Shown here one piece after another: positions 1-5,367 of a DNA stretch of 6,350 nt (position 1 is its first letter; every line of letters starts with the position of its first letter). A program made the translations under genes and the position numbers. The notes under the pieces were generated by a model. That model saw only the letters and a list, made by a program, of their open reading frames with translations. It was not told where the DNA came from and searched no databases. Origin of the DNA: an uncultured Actinomycetes bacterium (GTDB lineage: Bacteria; Actinomycetota; Acidimicrobiia; Acidimicrobiales; Microtrichaceae); NCBI GenBank assembly GCA_903930035.1, contig CAIYXG010000033.1, positions 1 through 6,350 on the forward strand, written 5' to 3'.

Positions 1-3000
1 GACCCTGACGGCCCCGAGCCGACCGACGAGCCCGCGCCCGCCGTGGACGACGCGCTCGAGTATTCGGTGGTCGACGCCGTGGCCGACGCGTCGCACGACG
101 CCGCGCCGTCCGTCGCGACCTTCGAGGACGGGGAGGACGACGACGCCGAGGATGCCAAGTGGGGGCTCGGCCCCGCCGAGCCGCTGGTCGGCTTCGGCGC
201 CCCGCCGGTCGTCGCCGTGGTGGTCACCAAGGACGCCGGCGACTGGTTCGCCGAGACCTGCTCCTCGCTGGCGGCCCAGGACTACGAGAGCCTGTCGGTC
301 CTGGTGATCGACAACGGCGGCGAGGTCGACCCGTCCGGCACCGTCGCCGAGCACATGCCGTCGGCGTTCGTGAAGCGGCTCGAGGAGGACCGGGGCTTCT
401 CCGCCGCCGCCAACGACGTCCTCAGCTCGGTCGAGGGCGCGCCGTTCCTGCTGTTCCTCCACGACGACGTCCGGCTGGACCCGTCCGCCGTGACGGAGCT
501 GGTCGCCGAGGCGTTCCGGGCCAACGCCGGCATCGTGGGCCCCAAGCTGGTCGACTGGGACGAGCCGGACCGCCTGCGCTCGGTCGGCCTGATGGTGGAC
601 CCCTACGGGTTCGCGTCCGAGGTGGCCGAGCCGGGCGAGCTCGACCAGTCGCAGCACGACCTGGCCCGCGAGGTGTTCGCGGTCTCCGGGGCCTGCCTGC
701 TGGTCCGGGCCGACCTGTTCTCGGCGATCGGCGGGTTCTCCGAGTCGGTGCCGTTCTTCGGCGAGGACACCGACCTCTGCTGGCGGGCCCACACCGCCGG
801 CGCGTCGGTCCAGCTGTGCCCACGGGCCACCGTCGCCCACCGCGGCCGGTTCACCGAGCGGCGCGAGGTGGAGGACCCCGAGCGCACGCTCCTGCAGCAC
901 CAGGCCCGCTCCATGCTGGCCAACTACTCGGGCCGCCGCCTGCTCGCCGCCGGCCCGACGGCGTTCCTGCTCTCGCTGGTCGACCTGCTCGGCTCGCTCG
1001 TCCTGGGGCGCTTCGACCGGGCCAGCGACATCGCCGCCGCCTACGGCGGCAACCTGCTGGGCCTGCCGTCGCTGCTCCGGGACCGCCGCCGGGTGGCCAG
1101 GTCGCGCCGCGTCCCCGACTCCTCGTACCTGCCGCTGATGCGGCAGGGCAGCTCCCGGCTCCGGACGCTGGTGCGGGGCGCCGAGCAGGAGAACCGGCTC
1201 ATGGCGGCCACGCAGGCGGGCCGGTCCTACCTGCGCTCGCTCGACGACGGCCCGAACCGGCTGGCGCTCGGCGTGGGCGTCGTCGCGCTGGTGCTCGCCG
1301 TGCTCGGGGCGCGCAACCTGGTCACCGGTCCGCTGCCCGTCCTGCGGGAGTTCGTCGACCTGGGCCGGTCCGGCCCGCAGCTGGTCTCGCAGTGGTGGGT
1401 GGCCTGGCGCGACGCGGGGCTGGGGGAGTCGTCGGTGCCGCCGGGGTTCGTGCCCGGGATGGGCGTGCTGTCGACCCTCCTGCTGGGCTCGACCGGCGCC
1501 GCCTGGCGCGTGTTCGTCCTGCTGCTCCTCGTCCTGGGCGGCGTCGGCAGCTGGCGCCTGGTCGGCAAGGACCGGCCCCTGCCCGCCCGCGTCGGGGCGA
1601 TGGTCGTCTACACGCTCAGCCCGGTGGCGCTCGGGGCGATGGGCACCGGCCGCCTCCAGGCGCTCGTGGCCTACGCCGCCGCCCCGTGGCTGCTGCGCCG
1701 CGTGGCCCGCGACGCGGGCGTGGCCCCGTTCGGCGACGCCTCGACCCGCCGGTTCTCGTTCCGGCAGCTGGGCGGGACGGCGCTCGTGCTCGGCCTGGTG
1801 GCCTCGCTGAGCCCGGTGGGGGCCCTCCTCCTGGTCGTGGCACTGCTGGTCATGGCGGCGGCACCTGCGCTCCTGGGCGACGCGGCCGGGGCGGCCCGGA
1901 TGGTCCGCTCCGTCCTGCTGCCGGCCGTCGGCGCGGCGGCCCTGAACGCACCGTGGTTCGTGGAGTGGGTGCTGCGGGGCGACCTGGCCTCGCTGACGGG
2001 CGTGTGGAAGGGCTCGGGCGCGATGCCCTCCGCCGCGCAGGTCGTGACCGGCAGCGTGGGCTCGGTGCAGACCGGCTGGTGGGGCTGGGGGGTCGTGGCC
2101 GCGGCGCTGTTCGGCCTGCTCGCGGGCAAGGGCTGGCGCTTCGCATGGGCCGCGAGCTCGTGGACCCTGGCGCTCGGTGTCTGGTTCCTGGTGGTGCTGC
2201 TGGCCCGTGGCGGGTTCCTGGCCGGTGCCGGTCCGGAGCTGTTCCTGGTCCCGGCCGCGCTGGCGATGGCCGTCGCGGTGGCCATGAGCGCCGCGGCCTT
2301 CACCGACGACGTGGTGGGCCGCGACTTCGGTGCCAGCCAGATCCTGGCCATCGTCGCCGGGGCGGTGCTCGTGCTGTCCGTCGTGCCGGTCGCGGTGGCG
2401 TCCCTCGACGGCCGCTGGTACCAGCCCCGGGGCGACTTCGGGCGGCTGCTGCGGACCGTCGACACGGGCGACACCTTCCGCTCGCTGTGGATCGGCGACC
2501 CGGACGTCCTGCCGGTGGCCGGGTGGCAGCTCGACGACGGCACCGGCCTGGCGGTCGGGCTGAGCGAGGGCCTGGACCCGCTCGTGACCCAGCGGTTCCG
2601 CCTGGACGGCGGACCGGGGGTGCGCCAGCTCCGGGCCGCGGTCGACGCCGCGTTCGAGGGCGGCACCAACCGCCTGGGCCAGCTCCTGGCGCCCATGGGC
2701 ATCAAGTACGTGGTCGTGGTGGACCGGCCGGCCCCCGAGCCGTTCGCGCCGCGCGAGGTGCCGGTGCCGGCGGGCGCCCTCTCGGCGCTGCGCGAGCAGC
2801 TCGACCTGGTGGAGGTCCCGACCAACCCGGCGGTGGCACTCTTCAAGAACCCGGGCGCCTGGCCGCTGCGGTCCGACGTCACCCGGCTCGACCTCCCGGC
2901 CAACGGCGTCCCGACGCTCCGGGGCCAGCTGGCACTGCCCCCGACCACGCCGCCCGCCGTGCTCGGCACCGGGCCGTCCACCAGCGCGACCGGCACGGTG

Positions 3001-3366
3001 CCCGACGGTGCCCAGGTCGCCCAGGCCGTCAGCGGCGACCCGGCCTGGTCGCTGACCGTCGACGGCGGCCCGCCCGCGTCCCGCTCTGACCTGTTCGGCT
3101 GGGGCCAGACCTTCTCCGTCCGCGACGGCGGCACCGCCACGCTCGCCTGGTCGACCCCGCAGTTCTCCCGGCTCCTCCAGCTCGGACAGGTCGTGGCGCT
3201 CGTGGTCCTGCTGGCCATGACGTTCGGGGGGAGCCGGCTGGTGCCCCGCGGCCGCTGCCGAGACCGCCAGGACGCGGCGGAGCCGGTCGTGGTCGTCGAG
3301 GAGCCCGAGGACATGGTCCCGCTCGGCGACGGGACCGGCACGACGGCCCCGGGGGGCGGGGCATGA
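1..3366 (+). CDS. Family 2 glycosyltransferase fused to a polytopic membrane region (5' end probably outside the window)
   Basis: This is probably a cell-envelope glycosyltransferase taking sugar from a nucleotide donor at the inner membrane face; acceptor and sugar are unknown. Numbering is from the GTG at 43. An acidic, disordered-looking N-terminus (1-50) precedes a GT2 domain (about 55-290). Visible GT2 motifs are VVAVVVTKDAG, VLVIDNGG (87-93), the GFSAAAND segment, a DxD-like LHDDV (139-143) and GEDTDLCWR with Glu241/Asp242, as in rhamnosyl- and galactofuranosyl-transferase relatives. About ten to twelve hydrophobic segments follow between 300 and 790, then a roughly 250-residue extracytoplasmic part (GIKYVVV at 886, FGWGQTF at 1018), a last membrane helix (about 1044-1064) and an acidic tail. 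The frame is open to base 1 and the GTG lacks a convincing ribosome binding site, so the real start is probably upstream. It overlaps the next gene by ATGA. The GT2 call is firm; the role of the membrane part is not. Confidence 0.88.
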   Translation, partial: DPDGPEPTDEPAPAVDDALEYSVVDAVADASHDAAPSVATFEDGEDDDAEDAKWGLGPAEPLVGFGAPPVVAVVVTKDAGDWFAETCSSLAAQDYESLSVLVIDNGGEVDPSGTVAEHMPSAFVKRLEEDRGFSAAANDVLSSVEGAPFLLFLHDDVRLDPSAVTELVAEAFRANAGIVGPKLVDWDEPDRLRSVGLMVDPYGFASEVAEPGELDQSQHDLAREVFAVSGACLLVRADLFSAIGGFSESVPFFGEDTDLCWRAHTAGASVQLCPRATVAHRGRFTERREVEDPERTLLQHQARSMLANYSGRRLLAAGPTAFLLSLVDLLGSLVLGRFDRASDIAAAYGGNLLGLPSLLRDRRRVARSRRVPDSSYLPLMRQGSSRLRTLVRGAEQENRLMAATQAGRSYLRSLDDGPNRLALGVGVVALVLAVLGARNLVTGPLPVLREFVDLGRSGPQLVSQWWVAWRDAGLGESSVPPGFVPGMGVLSTLLLGSTGAAWRVFVLLLLVLGGVGSWRLVGKDRPLPARVGAMVVYTLSPVALGAMGTGRLQALVAYAAAPWLLRRVARDAGVAPFGDASTRRFSFRQLGGTALVLGLVASLSPVGALLLVVALLVMAAAPALLGDAAGAARMVRSVLLPAVGAAALNAPWFVEWVLRGDLASLTGVWKGSGAMPSAAQVVTGSVGSVQTGWWGWGVVAAALFGLLAGKGWRFAWAASSWTLALGVWFLVVLLARGGFLAGAGPELFLVPAALAMAVAVAMSAAAFTDDVVGRDFGASQILAIVAGAVLVLSVVPVAVASLDGRWYQPRGDFGRLLRTVDTGDTFRSLWIGDPDVLPVAGWQLDDGTGLAVGLSEGLDPLVTQRFRLDGGPGVRQLRAAVDAAFEGGTNRLGQLLAPMGIKYVVVVDRPAPEPFAPREVPVPAGALSALREQLDLVEVPTNPAVALFKNPGAWPLRSDVTRLDLPANGVPTLRGQLALPPTTPPAVLGTGPSTSATGTVPDGAQVAQAVSGDPAWSLTVDGGPPASRSDLFGWGQTFSVRDGGTATLAWSTPQFSRLLQLGQVVALVVLLAMTFGGSRLVPRGRCRDRQDAAEPVVVVEEPEDMVPLGDGTGTTAPGGGA
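3346..3366 (+). promoter_or_regulatory. G-rich initiation region and ATGA start/stop overlap
   Basis: A run of six G (3351-3356), a C and four more G (3358-3361) stand immediately before the ATG at 3363, which shares four bases with the TGA ending the glycosyltransferase gene. The G tract is the only Shine-Dalgarno-like element. GCCCC (3346-3350) is complementary to GGGGC (3358-3362), so a short hairpin could fold just before the start codon. The overlap points to translational coupling: ribosomes finishing the first gene would open the hairpin and restart. The overlap is seen directly; the hairpin's role is inference. Confidence 0.4.
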
Positions 3367-4856
3367 ACGCGCGCCGGCTCCTGCTGACCGGCGGGGTCGT
3401 GGCCGTGCTCGTGGCGCTCGTCGCGTTCTGGGGCGGGCGGCCCGCCCCTGTCGTGAACGACGTGGACCGTCCGGACGTCCCCACCGCGGGCGCCCGCGGC
3501 GAGCTGTCGTCCACCTGGTTCTGCGCCGCAGGGGCCCTGGCGGCCGACCAGCCCGCCCGGCACACGCTGTTCCTGACCAACCCGACCGCCCGCCCCACGA
3601 CCGTCACCCTGAACGGCTACAGCCAGACGGCCCGTCTGGGTGCCAAGCAGGTCCTGGTGGGCCCCGCGTCCTCCGCCGTTGCCGACGTCGACGAGCTCTT
3701 CGGCGCCGGGACCTCGGTCATGGTCGAGTCGCCCGTCGCCCCGCTGACGGTGGCCCACCGCCTGCAGACCCCGACCTACGCCGACCAGACGGCGTGCGCC
3801 ACCGCCACCTCGGGCCGCTGGTACTTCCTCTCGCAGGCCACGGTCCGGGGCGCCACCGCGACCCTGGTGCTGTTCAACCCGTTCTCGGTCGACGCCGGGG
3901 CGGACGTGCGGATCGGTCTGGACGGCGGCGTGCGCAGCCCCCGGGCGCTCAACGGCATCGTGGTCCCTGCGGGTCAGACCCGGTACGTCCCGCTCGGCGA
4001 GTCGGTCCAGCGCCGTGAGGCCTTCACCGCCACGGTGCAGATGCGGTCGGGCCGGCTGGTGGCCGAGACCGTGCAGACGTTCGACGGGTCCAACGGGCCG
4101 CGGGGCATGCGCCTCCAGCTCGGGGTCCCGGCCGCCCGCAACTACTGGTCGTTCGCCGCCGGGTTCACCGGCCCCAACGCGGCGGAGCGGGTGGTGCTGC
4201 ACAACCCCGGCCGCTCGACCGTGACGGCGCTGGTCCAGGTCACCCCCTACGGCGCGGCCGCCAGCCCGCCGGACCCGTTCCAGGTCGAGGTGCCGCCCCT
4301 GCGGTTCACGACGCTGGACCTGTCCGCCGAGTCCCGCGTGCCCGGCGTCGGCTACCACGCGGTGGACGTGCAGGCCGACGCGCCGGTCGTGGTCGCCCGG
4401 ACCAACACCCTCAGCGGACCGCCCGGCGCGGGCCAGGACGGCGTCCCGGCCCGACCGGCGCTCACCCGCGGCACCGCCGTGGCGACCGGCACGCCGGTCC
4501 AGGCCACCGACTGGCTCCTGCCGGCGGTGCGGACCGGGCCGGCGCAGCGGTCGGTCGTGCTGGTCCACAACACCTCGGCGGGCATCGCGCTCGTGAAGGT
4601 CGCCCTGCTGGTCGACGGGACGCGCACGGTGCTGCCCGGCTTCGGGCGCTACGAGCTGGCGGCCGGCGACAGCGTGCTCGTCCCGGTCGGCCCGACCGGC
4701 GTGCCCGACGGCTCGGTCGGCGTGCAGGTGGGGTCGTCCACCCCGGTCGTCGTGGAGAGCCTCAGCACCTTCTTCGGGACCGACGACCTGTCGATGGACC
4801 TGGGCGTCCCGCTCCCGGGAGGGCCGGGCAGCCTGGGTCTGCTGGCGGGCGGCTGA
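3363..4856 (+). CDS. DUF5719-type extracytoplasmic protein with four beta-rich modules
   Basis: The function is unknown; the protein resembles the actinobacterial DUF5719 family, often found beside a large membrane glycosyltransferase. It has 497 residues. The N-terminus (MNARR, then a hydrophobic stretch at about 6-23) is a signal anchor or signal peptide, placing the rest outside the membrane. The remainder is rich in Val, Thr, Gly and Pro and is beta-strand-like. Four modules each begin with a Trp (52, 153, 262, 384), have an Asn-Pro or Asn-Thr pair 19-21 residues later (Asn73, 172, 281, 403), and end in a strand such as PVVVARTNTL or PVVVESLSTF. The only two cysteines, Cys54 (in TWFCAAG) and Cys145, lie in module 1 and could form a disulfide. 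No catalytic motif is visible. The ATG start is supported by the signal sequence directly after it and by the ATGA overlap with the glycosyltransferase gene. The family call is from recalled motif pattern, not a search. Confidence 0.8.
   Translation: MNARRLLLTGGVVAVLVALVAFWGGRPAPVVNDVDRPDVPTAGARGELSSTWFCAAGALAADQPARHTLFLTNPTARPTTVTLNGYSQTARLGAKQVLVGPASSAVADVDELFGAGTSVMVESPVAPLTVAHRLQTPTYADQTACATATSGRWYFLSQATVRGATATLVLFNPFSVDAGADVRIGLDGGVRSPRALNGIVVPAGQTRYVPLGESVQRREAFTATVQMRSGRLVAETVQTFDGSNGPRGMRLQLGVPAARNYWSFAAGFTGPNAAERVVLHNPGRSTVTALVQVTPYGAAASPPDPFQVEVPPLRFTTLDLSAESRVPGVGYHAVDVQADAPVVVARTNTLSGPPGAGQDGVPARPALTRGTAVATGTPVQATDWLLPAVRTGPAQRSVVLVHNTSAGIALVKVALLVDGTRTVLPGFGRYELAAGDSVLVPVGPTGVPDGSVGVQVGSSTPVVVESLSTFFGTDDLSMDLGVPLPGGPGSLGLLAGG
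3516..4772 (+). other. Four-fold protein repeat within the DUF5719-type protein
   Basis: Modules start at the Trp codons at 3516, 3819, 4146 and 4512, giving periods of 101, 109 and 122 residues. Matching landmarks are W, then (V/L)(L/V)xNP or its Asn-Thr variant at +19 to +21, and a closing strand at about +75 to +79 (around residues 127, 231, 341 and 461). The repetition is at protein level only; I see no long DNA identity between the modules, so the duplications look ancient. A beta-sandwich or beta-propeller-like arrangement would fit, but the fold is inference. Confidence 0.6.
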
Positions 4857-4857
4857 C

Positions 4858-5361
4858 GTGGAACGCGTCGTCGTCGCGCTCGTCCTGGCCGCGGTGGCCG
4901 CGGCGGTCGCCGTGCTGACCGACCGGTCCCGCCGGAAGGACGCACCCACCCAGCCCCGGACCTACGCAGCACCGCTCCAGGTCGACCGGGCCGACTTCCT
5001 GCGGCCGGACGCCGACTGGCTCGTGGTGGCCTTCACGTCCTCCACGTGCAGCACCTGTGCCGACGTCGCCGCCAAGGTGGCCGTGCTCGACGGCCCAGAG
5101 GTGGCCGTGGCGGTGGTGGACGCGGTGGAGGACAAGGACCTCCACGACCGCTACCAGGTCGAGGCGGTGCCCATCGTCGCGGTGGCGGGACCCGACGGCG
5201 TGGTGCAGGCCTCGTTCGTGGGCCCGGTCAGCGCCACCCACCTGTGGGGGGCGCTGGCGGAGCTGCGCGAGCCGGGGTCGGTGCCCGAGGGCTGCGGCGC
5301 CGGCGGGCACGGCCACGAGGACGACCCGGCCGAGGGGCCGGCGCCGTCCGACCCCGGCTGA
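4858..5361 (+). CDS. Membrane-anchored thioredoxin-like protein (CSTC motif)
   Basis: This is a likely thiol-disulfide oxidoreductase or thiol-dependent partner of the thioredoxin fold, 167 residues long. One hydrophobic helix (about 4-20) is followed by the basic segment RSRRK (23-27) and a linker. The thioredoxin core starts near residue 40: strand WLVVAFTSS (54-62), the redox motif CSTC (Cys64, Cys67) at the start of a helix, strand VAVAVVDA, and VEAVPIV with the expected cis-proline Pro105, then a strand around GVVQASFVG. The C-terminal tail (140-167) is acidic and Pro/Gly-rich with Cys146, His151 and His153. CSTC instead of CGPC argues against a standard cytosolic thioredoxin. The GTG start lies one base after the DUF5719 stop with only a weak GGGCGG-like site, so translation is probably coupled; a later start would remove the membrane helix. 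The substrate is unknown, and membrane orientation is ambiguous because positive charges follow the helix. Confidence 0.8.
   Translation: MERVVVALVLAAVAAAVAVLTDRSRRKDAPTQPRTYAAPLQVDRADFLRPDADWLVVAFTSSTCSTCADVAAKVAVLDGPEVAVAVVDAVEDKDLHDRYQVEAVPIVAVAGPDGVVQASFVGPVSATHLWGALAELREPGSVPEGCGAGGHGHEDDPAEGPAPSDPG
5326..5341 (+). terminator. Possible GC-rich stem-loop near the end of the operon
   Basis: CCGGCC (5326-5331) and GGCCGG (5336-5341) form a perfect six-pair stem around a GAGG loop, inside the last codons of the thioredoxin-like gene. There is no T tract after it, and such stems arise easily in GC-rich coding DNA. It is the best candidate I see for slowing transcription at the 3' end of the plus-strand unit, but support is weak. 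Confidence 0.2.
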
Positions 5362-5367
5362 GCTCAG
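5358..5367. repeat. 10-bp palindrome containing both convergent stop codons
   Basis: CTGAGCTCAG reads the same on both strands. Its left half contains the TGA of the thioredoxin-like gene (5359-5361) and its right half the TGA of ftsH on the minus strand (5366-5364), with only GC between them. With no loop it is a poor RNA hairpin. It may be simply what results when two TGA stops face each other across GC. Confidence 0.55.

Noticed and set aside
159..3089. A long plus-strand open frame in another phase inside the glycosyltransferase gene
   Set aside because: The translation is dominated by Arg, Gly, Pro and Ala with no family motif, while the real frame shows a complete GT2 domain and membrane helices.
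3346..3362. G-quadruplex at the G-rich junction
   Set aside because: Only two long G runs are present close together; a quadruplex would need four.
1671..4949. A minus-strand open frame of over 1000 codons opposite all three plus-strand genes
   Set aside because: It is a by-product of strong G/C third-position bias. Its product has no recognisable domain and crosses the boundaries of three well-supported genes on the other strand.
4858..5361. Specific assignment to ResA, TlpA or DsbE
   Set aside because: The CxxC and cis-proline support the fold, but the family-specific motifs I would expect are not visible and the membrane orientation is uncertain.
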